DNA of 64,000 nucleotides from Roseibium polysiphoniae (GTDB taxonomy: Bacteria > Pseudomonadota > Alphaproteobacteria > Rhizobiales > Stappiaceae): the NCBI RefSeq assembly GCF_014842925.1, contig NZ_JACYXJ010000005.1, positions 434,001 to 498,000 on the forward strand. Reading direction: 5' to 3'. The notes below the pieces were generated by a model. It was not told where the DNA came from, made no database searches, and worked only from the letters and a program-made list of their open reading frames with translations. Shown one piece after another: positions 46,505 through 54,678 of this stretch. Each line of letters starts with the position of its first letter. Within the stretch, counting starts at the first letter, position 1. Position numbers and translations under genes: made by a program.

Positions 46505-48762
46505 TCGCGGGCGTCGGGCGTCACGCACGCACGCGCCGTGATTCCCGCGCGCTGGTAACGCACCTCCTCAAGCCCGAGAACAATCCGCGCGTCCGCATTC
46601 TCGGCGGTACGCTCGCCTCCGATCTTCCCGATGCCGTCCGAGACATGGAAAGGCTCCGGGACGCGTCGAAAGCAGACGCTGCCGCTCTTCACATCTTTCT
46701 ATCTCCCTCCCTTGCGATGTCTGACAACGAGCTCGCTCGCGCTGCTGAGATCGTGATCGGCCACTTCGGCGCCGAGGGGCATCCGGCCGCGCTCGTGTTC
46801 CATGATAAAGAGCGCCGCGACGGCGACGGGCATCGCCACGCCCACTTAGTTCTTGGCCGCGTGAGCCCTGAGGGTCGCGTTCTCGAATCCGGATACGAGA
46901 AAATCAAGATCGAGACCGCCTCTCGGATCGTTGAGCATGAACTCGGCGAGCCGGCGACCCTCGGCCGACATCACGCCAGCGCCGTCCACTGGCTTCGAAA
47001 CAACCGTCGCGAGGACGTGGCTTCGTGGCTCGAAGCCATTCACGGCCCTGACCCTGAACGTCCGACGTCCGCAGCCTCGCCAGATAAGCGTCAGGCGCTC
47101 GCCCGGCAGGGCGTCAATTTTTCCGACGCCCGCGCCGCCATCCGCGATGCCTGGACGTCCGGCGGTGCCGAGGCGGTGCGATCCGCGGGGTACGAAATCG
47201 CGCCCGGCCGGAAGTCCGGCGTCTACATCGTCTCCGCGGGTAACGTCGAAATCGGCGCACTCGATCGTTTGACGGGCGAGAAGCGCGCCGACGTCCGATT
47301 GGTCATGGAAGCCGATCTGGATCGGATTTCCCGCAAAGAGAGCAAATCCGAGAACACTCAACGGCCTGGGAAGCCCGCTGAGAGCGTTTCTCAACCCTCG
47401 ACGGCTGATCCTTCATCCGAAAAATCGGCCTCTTTTCGTCCGGTCCGATCTGGAACCGGAACCCGTCCGCCCTTGTATGGCCGCAAAAAGAGCGGTGCTG
47501 AGCAGGTTTCCGAAGCGAGCGCCGAGCAGGCGCGTCAGTTCGCCGAGGGACACAACGTCCGCCTTGACGACCGTCTTGCAGTCGCCGCAGCCCGCCGCTG
47601 GATCGAGGGCCGCCGTGCGACCCTTAAAGGGGCGATCCTAGAATCCTCTCAGGCGCTGTCCGATGCCGACGCCCGCCGCGAGGTTGCCCAGTGCCGCCGC
47701 GGGCTCGCAGTTCTCGACGCCGCCGATACTGCTCTACGAGCAGACCCCGGCCTTGCCTATGGTGGCGAGAAAGCGCTTATGGGCGCCGCCCGACGCCTGC
47801 ATGCCGAGCGCACGGCGGCAACTCGCGATGAAATCCGGACCGCGTGGGAATCCGGAGGCGTCGCCGCGCTCCGGAACGCTGGTTACGAGATCGCGCCCGA
47901 CCGTGACGGCACCTGGCGCGTCCTCCGCAATGGCGTGCCACTCGGTACTCTTGACCGCCTGACCGGGGAGAAGCCTCCCGACGCCCGTCAGCGCTCGGCG
48001 TTGGCTCCGGACGCCGAAAAGCCCACAAAATCGCGTAAAGGGCGCACTTCCTGGAACCCTCAACGTCCAGAGAAGCCCGTACAGCGCGATTCCAGAGTTG
48101 CCACGGGTGATCCTTCATCCGGAAAACAGCCTCGACGCCGCACTCCGGAAGAAGCCTTCGCCGCCGCGAACAGCTTCCTCGATCGCCTCGACGCCAATCT
48201 CAGCGGCAGGATCGCGGAACTTTTTTGTCCGGATCGCCTTCCTGAGCCTGCCGAGCTTACAGACGCCCGGCGCCGCCTCGCCGGAGCCGCTCAGGAACTG
48301 GCTGCGTGGGATGCTCACAACGGCACTCGTGTTACGGAGCTCCGTCTTCGAACCGCCTCTGGGCGTCCTCGTAGCTTCTGGGCTTGGGCATTCGGCGCGA
48401 CGGGACGATACGACGTCGCATCTCGAGAACTCGCCGCATTATCTGCTGAGCGCGAACGCTTCCTGATACCGGTCACTGCCGTCCGCCGCGAAATCAATAT
48501 ACTGCGGACCGCTCAAGAGGTCCGTCAGAGCGGTCACGACGATACTCGAAGCCGCGAGCGGGAACGCATGGTAAGCCAAGCCTCACTGATCCCTGACGCA
48601 CGTGCGGCGCTCACCGAAGATCCGGCGATTGCTTTCGGTGGTCAAAAGGCTCTTGCCGCCGCCGCTCGCCGCCGACAGGCCACTCGTTTGGCTGAGGAGC
48701 ATCGCGCCGAACGCGATCTACAGCCGGAAGGGCACACGATAGGAGGTCTCTATGGGGGATAA
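46501..48762 (+). CDS. relaxase (MobA/VirD2-like) with duplicated C-terminal modules
   Basis: A 753-residue relaxase. The N-terminal domain holds the metal-binding His motif GDGHRHAHLVLGRV (about 108-121) and EKIKIETASRIVEHELGE. The nicking Tyr cannot be fixed: Tyr is scarce near the N-terminus. Two copies of a ~56-residue module recur at about 211-266 and 442-497, each with AW-SGG-A-R-AGYEIAP and LDRLTGEK; a second pair, LAYGGEKALMGAARR and IAFGGQKALAAAARR, also repeats. Low-complexity linkers join them. It is coupled to mobC and followed by two small overlapping genes. No type IV secretion genes are present, so transfer would need a helper. Confidence 0.85.
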   Translation: MIAGVGRHARTRRDSRALVTHLLKPENNPRVRILGGTLASDLPDAVRDMERLRDASKADAAALHIFLSPSLAMSDNELARAAEIVIGHFGAEGHPAALVFHDKERRDGDGHRHAHLVLGRVSPEGRVLESGYEKIKIETASRIVEHELGEPATLGRHHASAVHWLRNNRREDVASWLEAIHGPDPERPTSAASPDKRQALARQGVNFSDARAAIRDAWTSGGAEAVRSAGYEIAPGRKSGVYIVSAGNVEIGALDRLTGEKRADVRLVMEADLDRISRKESKSENTQRPGKPAESVSQPSTADPSSEKSASFRPVRSGTGTRPPLYGRKKSGAEQVSEASAEQARQFAEGHNVRLDDRLAVAAARRWIEGRRATLKGAILESSQALSDADARREVAQCRRGLAVLDAADTALRADPGLAYGGEKALMGAARRLHAERTAATRDEIRTAWESGGVAALRNAGYEIAPDRDGTWRVLRNGVPLGTLDRLTGEKPPDARQRSALAPDAEKPTKSRKGRTSWNPQRPEKPVQRDSRVATGDPSSGKQPRRRTPEEAFAAANSFLDRLDANLSGRIAELFCPDRLPEPAELTDARRRLAGAAQELAAWDAHNGTRVTELRLRTASGRPRSFWAWAFGATGRYDVASRELAALSAERERFLIPVTAVRREINILRTAQEVRQSGHDDTRSRERERMVSQASLIPDARAALTEDPAIAFGGQKALAAAARRRQATRLAEEHRAERDLQPEGHTIGGLYGG

Positions 48763-49201
48763 TACGCGGGGAATCGAAATGAAAGCGACGTTACCTCGCC
48801 GGCATCGGAAGCGGCGTCGGGATTTCCGGGATCGTCTCCGCCATCAAGTCCTCATGCGACGTCGTCGCCGGCGGAAGCGCGGTCTCGTTTCATGGCTTAT
48901 CCTGCTGATCACGACGATTTTTTCGGGGATGCCAATCCCAGGATATTTTTCTAGGAGGTCAGATGGCTTGGAGCGAAAGAGCACAGATGCGAATACACGG
49001 CATGAGCTTGCGAGAGCTTGTGAAGAGGATTTCGGCTGCCAGCTTGAAAAAGGATCTCATGAGCTTGCCCGAAACGGAAGCGCTGTGGCATCGCACGCCA
49101 GACGAATTGAAAGGCTATTTAGTTCGCGTACTGTACGAACGCCGCGAGCCATGGCGGCTGAGAGGCGCGCCGATGCCAAAATCGGACCAAAATTATTTTG
49201 A
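48752..49201 (+). CDS. small basic membrane protein after the relaxase
   Basis: A frame of 149 codons with GGAGG seven bases before its ATG, overlapping the relaxase end by 11 bases. The first ~45 residues are extremely Arg-rich, then a hydrophobic segment (LVSWLILLITTIFSGMPI). The last ~80 codons overlap the next gene in another frame and look non-coding, so the true product may end early or the frame may be shifted. Confidence 0.4.
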   Translation: MGDNTRGIEMKATLPRRHRKRRRDFRDRLRHQVLMRRRRRRKRGLVSWLILLITTIFSGMPIPGYFSRRSDGLERKSTDANTRHELARACEEDFGCQLEKGSHELARNGSAVASHARRIERLFSSRTVRTPRAMAAERRADAKIGPKLF

Positions 49202-49328
49202 CCACTGGCTTGCAGGCCGGGATCGGGACTTCCCAGAACTCCGGCCCGGTTATACACCGCCACCGGACACGTTCGACGAAGACAACGGTGACGACGACGC
49301 CGGATCGCCGCCACCTCCGGGTCCGTGA
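48963..49328 (+). CDS. small unknown protein of the mobilization operon
   Basis: A 121-residue protein with a strong AGGAGG before its ATG. The N-terminal helix (MSLRELVKRISAASLKKDLMSL) and DELKGYLVRVLYERREPWRLRG are well-formed protein sequence; the tail is acidic then Pro-rich. It overlaps the preceding frame by 239 bases. Function is unknown. Confidence 0.55.
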   Translation: MAWSERAQMRIHGMSLRELVKRISAASLKKDLMSLPETEALWHRTPDELKGYLVRVLYERREPWRLRGAPMPKSDQNYFDHWLAGRDRDFPELRPGYTPPPDTFDEDNGDDDAGSPPPPGP

Positions 49329-49455
49329 AGTCGGTAAGGGATTCGGATCTCAATTCGTGGCTCAGGAAACGACGTCCGGCCGGAGGAAGGGAGCTCGCTA
49401 CGGCGCATGATGATGGGCGCGCTCCGCTCCCTCCCTCCGGCCTGCCGCAGTGCCT

Positions 49456-49496
49456 AAAAAAGCCCTCGAGGAATCAAATCCACGAAGGCTTTTTTT
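49456..49496. terminator. bidirectional terminator between mobilization operon and small-gene chain
   Basis: AAAAAAGCCCTCG and CGAAGGCTTTTTT pair with one mismatch around a 14-base loop; the A- and T-runs at both sides allow termination in both directions. It separates the rightward relaxase genes from the leftward small genes. Confidence 0.85.
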
Positions 49497-49518
49497 GTTG
49501 ATCGCATGGAGAGCGTCG

Positions 49519-49764
49519 TCAGAGGCGACTTCTCCATTCTGTCAATCTATCCCGGTACTCTTCTTTGAGAGTGAAGACCCGCGACACATTGGCCGGATCG
49601 AGATAATCCCACGCATCGTTTTCTGAGAGCGTTGTGATGCCTTCCAAGCTGCCGAGAACAAGACCGGTGGCGCATCGCACTGACGTCGCCCCAGTCAGTT
49701 CTTCAGGAGTTTTTTCGCCTGACAAAACGGCTTCAATCCTCTCGCGGACTTGTCTTTCAAACAT
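49519..49764 (-). CDS. small unknown protein, last of a leftward chain
   Basis: An 81-residue protein with an N-terminal amphipathic helix (FERQVRERIEAVLSGEKTPEEL) and an acidic middle. Its start overlaps the end of the 50-codon gene upstream by eight bases, so translation is coupled. Not recognised. Confidence 0.6.
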   Translation of the reverse strand: MFERQVRERIEAVLSGEKTPEELTGATSVRCATGLVLGSLEGITTLSENDAWDYLDPANVSRVFTLKEEYRDRLTEWRSRL

Positions 49765-49909
49765 CTTCTTTCATTCCTTTTTGTTCCGGATGCTGTGCCG
49801 CTTGTCCAGCCTCGGCAAGGACGGGCCATGCTTCGATCATTCGCTGTACCTCTTCCGGAGTCGGCTTCAGGGCCTCAAAGTAGGCCTGAATCACATCGTC
49901 TGCCGTCAT
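49757..49909 (-). CDS. 50-residue unknown protein in the leftward chain
   Basis: A short frame beginning MTADDVIQAYFEALKPTPEE and ending KGMKEDV. GGGAGGA lies six bases before its ATG. It overlaps the gene upstream by four bases (stop/start ATGA type) and the gene downstream by eight, which supports it despite its length. Function is unknown. Confidence 0.55.
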   Translation of the reverse strand: MTADDVIQAYFEALKPTPEEVQRMIEAWPVLAEAGQAAQHPEQKGMKEDV

Positions 49910-50544
49910 ACCGCGTCCTCCCGCAGAATGGCCGCAGCCACGGCCTCGCGGTGACTTGGATCCAATCGGTCAATGACTTCCCAGTTCCACAATTCGTCGG
50001 CGATATCCGCGAAATCTGCCGCCGCGAGCGCGGCATGCAGCACGGACCGTTCGCCAGTACTTAAGATGCCGTCGAGATCGCGCGCACGAGATGCGAGGCT
50101 GTCGTCCGGATTTTTGTCTCGCATCTCGCGGTTTTGCTCGACGAACCGCGACCGGAAGTCGGCCCATCCGAGGCAGGCGTCGAGATCGACGCCGATCCTG
50201 CTCAAAATTTCGCGAGCAGGGCCGTCTTTGAATGTTTCGAATGTGGTCATGCGCTTCTCCGTGAAGTCGGACGTCACGCCATGTTGCCTGAGATGAACCG
50301 CGCGTTCCGCGGTCTGCCGGGCAGAGGCGGCGCCGTATTCAACTCCGCTCGCGAGGATGCTCATTATGCCTTCATTGTCCGGACCGTCGATCATCCAAAC
50401 CCAGCAGTTCCCCGGTCTTTCGGGCTCCTCCGGGCAATTTCGGATTATCTCCACCCACACGGAATAGTCTCCGGCTTCAGACGCATAAAAATCCGGTCTA
50501 TCGGAAGGCGATTGAGGAACGCCCGGTGTCCAATCAATCTTCAT
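49906..50544 (-). CDS. unknown protein in the leftward chain
   Basis: A 212-residue protein. The first half is a compact domain (DYSVWVEIIRNCPEEPERPGNCWVW, then SARQTAERAVHLRQHGV); the second half is helical (GPAREILSRIGVDLDACLGWADFRSRF). The frame is open to 50601, but ATG 50544 fits the overlap with the gene upstream. It overlaps genes on both sides by a few bases. Not recognised. Confidence 0.6.
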   Translation of the reverse strand: MKIDWTPGVPQSPSDRPDFYASEAGDYSVWVEIIRNCPEEPERPGNCWVWMIDGPDNEGIMSILASGVEYGAASARQTAERAVHLRQHGVTSDFTEKRMTTFETFKDGPAREILSRIGVDLDACLGWADFRSRFVEQNREMRDKNPDDSLASRARDLDGILSTGERSVLHAALAAADFADIADELWNWEVIDRLDPSHREAVAAAILREDAV

Positions 50545-50863
50545 CTGGCTCCCCCCATTCAAATTCAAGCCATTCCTCCACCGTGTCCGACACACGTTCA
50601 CGGACGGTCATGATGTAGATCACGTGCCCGCGAAAACCGAATTCCTCACGGACGCAGACTTCATGACCCGCCATCTCGATTGTCGACGTGTATGCGCCTT
50701 GTTGCCGTTCTAGTACGTCGCGCCCTCGACGGTCGGCGGTGGCTAGGCGACGGTGCTCAACGAGAAGCGCTTGGATGTCAGCCGGAACCGGTAGTCCGGT
50801 GCTCACAAAAACCGTCATCACGGGGATGGCCGGCACCCACCTGACTTTCAAACTGATGTTCAT
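50534..50863 (-). CDS. unknown protein in the leftward chain
   Basis: A 109-residue protein starting at ATG 50863 with GGAGG seven bases upstream. The sequence alternates strands (ISLKVRWVPAIPVMTVFVSTG) with a charged end (EEWLEFEWGEPDED). It overlaps the next gene by 11 bases. Not recognised. Confidence 0.6.
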   Translation of the reverse strand: MNISLKVRWVPAIPVMTVFVSTGLPVPADIQALLVEHRRLATADRRGRDVLERQQGAYTSTIEMAGHEVCVREEFGFRGHVIYIMTVRERVSDTVEEWLEFEWGEPDED

Positions 50864-50972
50864 GCCGCTTCCTCCGTCTCTGTGCTCGTGGTCTTCATCA
50901 ACTCTCCTGTGCATGTCAGGAACATTTTGAAAATGGTGCCGGAATTCCGGCACCAGGTTGTCGGAACAGGGG

Positions 50973-51314
50973 TCAGGCGACGTTCTGGACATTCTCAATG
51001 CCGGCTTCGTCGTAGATCATTTTCGCGAGCCAACCCTGACCGAAAAAGTTGATGACCGCCTTGGCATCGTTGGCGACGGTAGCGCGCCGAACGTTGCGTT
51101 CCCCCTGCCATGCCGTGCGATTCTCAATCACGCAGACGAAGTTGCCAGCGCTGGTTCGGTATAGCTCGAGCTCATCCCAGTTGCCGACCTGTCCGCTGTA
51201 AATCCCGCTTTGCCGGTCGGTGCTGGACGCCGCAGACGCGATTCTTTTTCCGGTGAATTGCAGATCTGGTCCGTCGTCCTGCTCGATAAGGTACTTCCTA
51301 CACTCGTCACTCAT
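50973..51314 (-). CDS. unknown protein, first of the leftward chain
   Basis: A 113-residue protein with AAGGAG before its ATG. It has a strand-rich middle (LYRTSAGNFVCVIENRTAW) followed by a helix (ANDAKAVINFFGQGWLAKMIYDEAGI). Similar small proteins of unknown role are common on alphaproteobacterial plasmids; this is a general impression, not a match. Confidence 0.6.
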   Translation of the reverse strand: MSDECRKYLIEQDDGPDLQFTGKRIASAASSTDRQSGIYSGQVGNWDELELYRTSAGNFVCVIENRTAWQGERNVRRATVANDAKAVINFFGQGWLAKMIYDEAGIENVQNVA

Positions 51315-51973
51315 GAAGTCTCCTTTGCTTTCTCATGAGAAGTTGAAACACGTCGCGTCAAAATTTTCGAGCGACTTGGTTCATTATAGCCAGCACGTTA
51401 AATAAAGAGTCAAGTCCATGTCGGAATCTTTTTCAGGATATATATAAAAGTTGCTCTTCATTGTTTTTGTTAACGATTGCTTGTTTCATTATTAACTTAT
51501 AAGGACTCATTTTTTACTTTAAGTATTGGATTATTTATTTAAGGATTCAAGTGGTGCAAGCAAAGGACTCGATGCCCGGCGATGTCTGATCAAAAGCCGG
51601 GCGCAAGGACTCGTTCAAGGATTCACGCAGGGACCCTCCTAGCGACAGGATTCGGTAAATCCGTCATGAATGCGGTGTCGGTTTGGGCATGCAAAAGGAC
51701 CGCCCGCGTGGCGGCAGACGGAATTCGCCTATGGTCAGGAAAGGGCGAGGGCCGCTCACAATATTAATCAGGGTGGGCCGCCCGGTTGACCAAGCTCTCT
51801 TCTGGAGCAACCAACCAGAACGGACGTCAACCAAGGACGCCGCGGAACGAATCCGGGAGCGCTTGATCTCGGTCGAAGCCTCTCCGGTAACGATCAAACG
51901 TTGGACGGAAATAATTTCCGTTTCAAATTAGTTTCGCGACTGACGGCGTTTGCCTATTCCCGATGAGACCTGA
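51315..51973. other. AT-rich region with repeats and no confident gene
   Basis: About 660 bases. 51380-51560 is markedly A+T rich. The direct repeats at 51501-51653 and an inverted repeat GCCCGGC/GCCGGGC (51574-51602, 15-base loop) lie within. A frame at 51683-51931 (or from ATG 51731), ending SPVTIKRWTEIISVSN, could be a small gene but has no good ribosome site. Confidence 0.5.
51501..51653 (+). repeat. six short direct repeats AAGGAYTC (iteron-like)
   Basis: AAGGACTC at 51501, 51563 and 51605; AAGGATTC at 51541 and 51617; CAGGATTC at 51646. Spacings are 40, 22, 42, 12 and 29 bases, so they are not strictly phased to the helix. They surround a 7-pair inverted repeat. Confidence 0.6.
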
Positions 51974-52612
51974 TCATGGCTCTCGATGCGATTTCCCGGA
52001 ATTATATGCGGTGATGGTACCGACGGCGGGATCAAATATCTTGTCGATGTCATCCACCATGCCTTGAGTCCTTATCATCGCAAAGATGCGGATCTCAGCG
52101 TGTGGAAATGCTTGATGGAGTAGCTCTGCGCATGCGGCAGTTGTACGGCCCATAGTGAGGACATCGTCTACAATCGTGATTTGGTCTGGTTGAAATAGGC
52201 CACCTTGATCGACTTGCATGCTTGCGACATGCTCGCTGATAAGTGGCCGTCCGCCAGCATTCGACGAAGACGATGACTTTTTGACAGCCCTAGTCCTTTG
52301 GAGTGCAGGAAGGACAGTTCCGTAACCACCAGCCTCGAGTATATCGGCAATGACCTTGGCGGGCCAAAGAGCCCCAGGCGCAAGCGGAGCACTTCGCGGC
52401 ACTGGTACCAAGGTCACCTCAGGATTCAGGAATGGTTGCAAGACCCGCGCATCGGGCGTCGCCAGTTTCGGAAGGGCATTTCTGATCAACGACGTACTGC
52501 CGCGCTTGATCCCACCGCAGGTTTTACGGGATCTGACCGAAAGCTCCGAAGTACCTCGAGGAGAATAGTTCGCGAACGTGCCGTAAACGTACTCAGAAGG
52601 CACTCTCAACAC
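51974..52612 (-). CDS. ComF-like phosphoribosyltransferase
   Basis: About 212 residues. The PRPP-binding motif is QITIVDDVLTMGRTTAACAELL, and the upstream VTLVPVPRSAPLAPGALWPAKVIAD and LQRTRAVKKSSS match the ComF/PRT fold. ComF's zinc-ribbon N-terminus is absent. The start is uncertain: GTGs at 52612 and 52603 overlap the end of the DprA-like gene by up to 20 bases. The tight coupling to a DprA-like Rossmann protein suggests a joint nucleotide-based function, possibly in conflict or defence rather than transformation. Confidence 0.78.
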   Translation of the reverse strand: MLRVPSEYVYGTFANYSPRGTSELSVRSRKTCGGIKRGSTSLIRNALPKLATPDARVLQPFLNPEVTLVPVPRSAPLAPGALWPAKVIADILEAGGYGTVLPALQRTRAVKKSSSSSNAGGRPLISEHVASMQVDQGGLFQPDQITIVDDVLTMGRTTAACAELLHQAFPHAEIRIFAMIRTQGMVDDIDKIFDPAVGTITAYNSGKSHREP

Positions 52613-53273
52613 CAGCCGTGAAACTAGGGATGTCGTAGAGCACGTCCGGCATATCATCTCTCGTCAGCACTTGGGCGCCATACGCGATCAACTCAGCAGG
52701 CCATGTGAGGGAAGTGTCATCGGCTACATTTTTCATAATGTAGACCAGTCGACCGAGCCGGATTGCTTCCCAACCTTGGTGCCGTGTTCCACTCTTCTCG
52801 GAAGCCTCGACGATAATCGTCGCATCTGAAATAAGAGCCATAGTCCGATTGCGTTGCGGAAAATTCTTCGGGTTCGCCGGATAACCCATTGGAAACTGAG
52901 ACACCGCTAGATGCTTATGTTTAATCAGTTCCAGCAAGTCCTTGTTCTTGGCCGGATAGGCTTTATCAAGTGGAGTGCCGAGAACGGCGATCGTGTTGCC
53001 TCCAAGAGCGACGGCGGTTTCATGCGCAACCGTATCAATACCATCGGCGAGGCCGCTGACGACCGTAATGCCGTGTTCAACGAGCGCTTTGACTAACGCC
53101 TGGGCGCGCCTTACGCCATTTTCACTGGCCTTCCGGGAGCCGACAACAGAAACCCGCAGGCCGTCTTGAAGAAGGGATTTCCGTCCCTCCAAATACAACT
53201 CGCGAGGTGCGTGTTTGCGCTCGAAGTCATTGAGCGGCCCGAGAAGTTTTTCTGTTTCTATTGGTATTGACAT
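52593..53273 (-). CDS. DprA/Smf-like SLOG-fold protein
   Basis: A 226-residue protein with the DprA Rossmann core: VSVVGSRKASENG, TVVSGLADGIDTVAHETAV, AVLGTPLDKAYPAKNKDL, then SQFPMGYPANPKNFPQRNRTMALIS and SGTRHQGWEAIRLGR. It lacks the SAM-like N-terminal and winged C-terminal domains of chromosomal DprA, so it is a minimal SLOG-domain protein. The SLOG superfamily binds nucleotides, and many members occur in defence loci. It precedes the phosphoribosyltransferase gene with overlapping ends, and is the last gene before the island's right edge. Confidence 0.82.
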   Translation of the reverse strand: MSIPIETEKLLGPLNDFERKHAPRELYLEGRKSLLQDGLRVSVVGSRKASENGVRRAQALVKALVEHGITVVSGLADGIDTVAHETAVALGGNTIAVLGTPLDKAYPAKNKDLLELIKHKHLAVSQFPMGYPANPKNFPQRNRTMALISDATIIVEASEKSGTRHQGWEAIRLGRLVYIMKNVADDTSLTWPAELIAYGAQVLTRDDMPDVLYDIPSFTAGVESAF

Positions 53274-53348
53274 TCAGAATTCTCAACATGACGGCATTCG
53301 TCACTACTCGGGAATCAGGGTAGCTTATTCGATTCTCGAGCACCAGAA

Positions 53349-54122
53349 TTAATATCCAGTTGCGCGGGCGAGGAAGGTGTGACTTGCCGGGAACCCATTA
53401 CGCCCATGGCGGGGCGAAAAGCAGGGCTTGGCTTTCCGAATCCCGGAGCGGAATTCAATTCCATTAATGTACCACAACATCAGCAGGTTGTGACCACCGG
53501 CTGCGGCGATTTCCAGCGCCCGCTTGGCAGTTTCCTGGCCTTTGACCTCGCCGAGATCCGGCAGGTTGCCGGGTGTGCCCTGAAGCTTTGGCGAGGGACG
53601 GGACAGAACCTGGGTGCCTTTGAAATGGTTGGCGAGCTGGATCAGGGAAACAGGCGCCAGAATGTCCATCTCTGCATCCGCCCAAGCGGCCTCAGCGCCA
53701 CAGTCCGCCGGACAGATCAGTCCTTTGCCGATGGCATTGGCGCCCATGGCAGCTGGCAGAACGCCCGCGACCGGTGCAAGACGGCCATCAAGACCCAACT
53801 CGCCCAGAACCGCATATGCGCCGAGCATGTCTGCCGGGATTGCGCCAATGGCAGCCATGACCCCGAGCGCAATCGGCAGATCATAGTGGGAGCCTTCCTT
53901 GGGAAGATCGGCAGGTGCAAGATTGACGGTCACTCGCTTGGCCGGAAGGGCGAGACCAGAGGCATGAAGGGCAGCTCGCACCCGCTCCCGGCTTTCGCCG
54001 ACCGCCTTGTCGGGCAGCCCGACGATCGTGAAGGCAACCATGCCAGGTCCAACCTGCACCTGAACATCGACCGGCAGGGCATCGATGCCCTGAAAGGCAA
54101 CAGTCGTCACACGGCTTACCAT
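53349..54122 (-). pseudogene. comM: comM, 5' half separated by the island
   Basis: Codons 1-215 of ComM (VSRVTTVAFQGIDALPVDVQ, FTIVGLPDKAVGESRERVRAAL, NLAPADLPKEGSHYDLPIALG) up to AAAGGHNLLM, then the frame runs 43 codons into the island before a stop. The natural part is 53478-54122. GGAGG precedes the ATG. The AAA+ domain, including Walker A, is on the other side of the island, so the product cannot hydrolyse ATP. The rest is at 18948-19838. Confidence 0.92.
53463..53483 (-). repeat. island right attachment half-site, inverted relative to the left end
   Basis: On the minus strand: CT, then GATGTTGTGG and TACATTAAT. Compared with the left end this is an inverted imperfect copy (GTT, one variable base, TG, two variable bases, ACATTAAT). 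It abuts the comM codons for NLLM. Confidence 0.78.
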
Positions 54123-54319
54123 CACGCGCCTCCACCAAAGATTGCATATGACGCTAAGACACTTTTTCGGAAATAACAAGAACGAATAAAGAACAAAAGA
54201 TCGAGGCGTATGGATCTCGCGGGCACGATGTAAAATACTGGTGGGTGAGAAAGAAAACCCCCGCATCGCTTCAATTTGGCTATGCTGGGGCACAAACTCC
54301 TTCAAACTGGAAGCACATC

Positions 54320-54559
54320 ATGGCCTATCCGCCCCGCCGTTCCACAAGTGCCGTCGACAAGGCGGAGGCATTGTTCAAGAAAGCCACGACAAAGCCGGTC
54401 GAAGAAGCGCCCAAGGCCCAGACGTCGGCCATTCCGGTCGGCAAGGAGACCGTGTCCGTCCGTCTCGACAATGATGTCCTGGCTTTTTTCCAGGAAGACG
54501 GCCCCGGCTGGCAGGACCGCATCAATGCGACCCTCAGAAAGGCGGCCGGGCTGAGTTAG
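54320..54559 (+). CDS. DUF4415/BrnA-like small protein
   Basis: A 79-residue protein. The C-terminal half, ETVSVRLDNDVLAFFQEDGPGWQDRINATLRKAAG, in pieces VSVRLDNDVLAFF and GPGWQDRINATLRKA, is the ribbon-helix-helix pattern of BrnA-type antitoxins. The N-terminal half is a Lys/Ala-rich tail. No BrnT toxin gene lies next to it, so it may be an orphan regulator. ATG 54320 was chosen over an earlier in-frame start because it begins the conserved part. Confidence 0.7.
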   Translation: MAYPPRRSTSAVDKAEALFKKATTKPVEEAPKAQTSAIPVGKETVSVRLDNDVLAFFQEDGPGWQDRINATLRKAAGLS

Positions 54560-54678
54560 CCAAGCAGACCCCTGCCTGTTTTACAGGGCCTGCCAAGGCA
54601 AATATGGGAACACATCCGGGGTGTCGGCGTTGCTGTCAGAAGCACCTGACCCCAACCCGATGTTCCCGGAGATGAGCT

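Larger units (their letters stand above)
19834..53483. mobile_element. composite mobilizable island inserted in comM
   Basis: About 33.65 kb separates the two halves of comM. The ends carry imperfect inverted arms (ATTAATGT, two variable bases, CA, one variable base, AAC) around a shared AG/CT dinucleotide at 19834-19835 and 53482-53483. The island encodes a large serine recombinase, a relaxase with MobC, and a Rep primase, but no conjugative mating-pair genes, so it is best called an integrative mobilizable element with cargo. Two internal copies of the end sequence split it into three modules. Cargo is mainly defence-like genes plus one RiPP cluster. Boundaries are read from where ComM coding sequence stops and resumes. 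Confidence 0.88.

Noticed and set aside
19834..53483. Tn7-like (TniA/TniB) transposon in comM, as in Acinetobacter islands
   Set aside because: No transposase or TniB-like ATPase gene is present, and the junctions show a shared dinucleotide with symmetric arms rather than a clear 5-base duplication.
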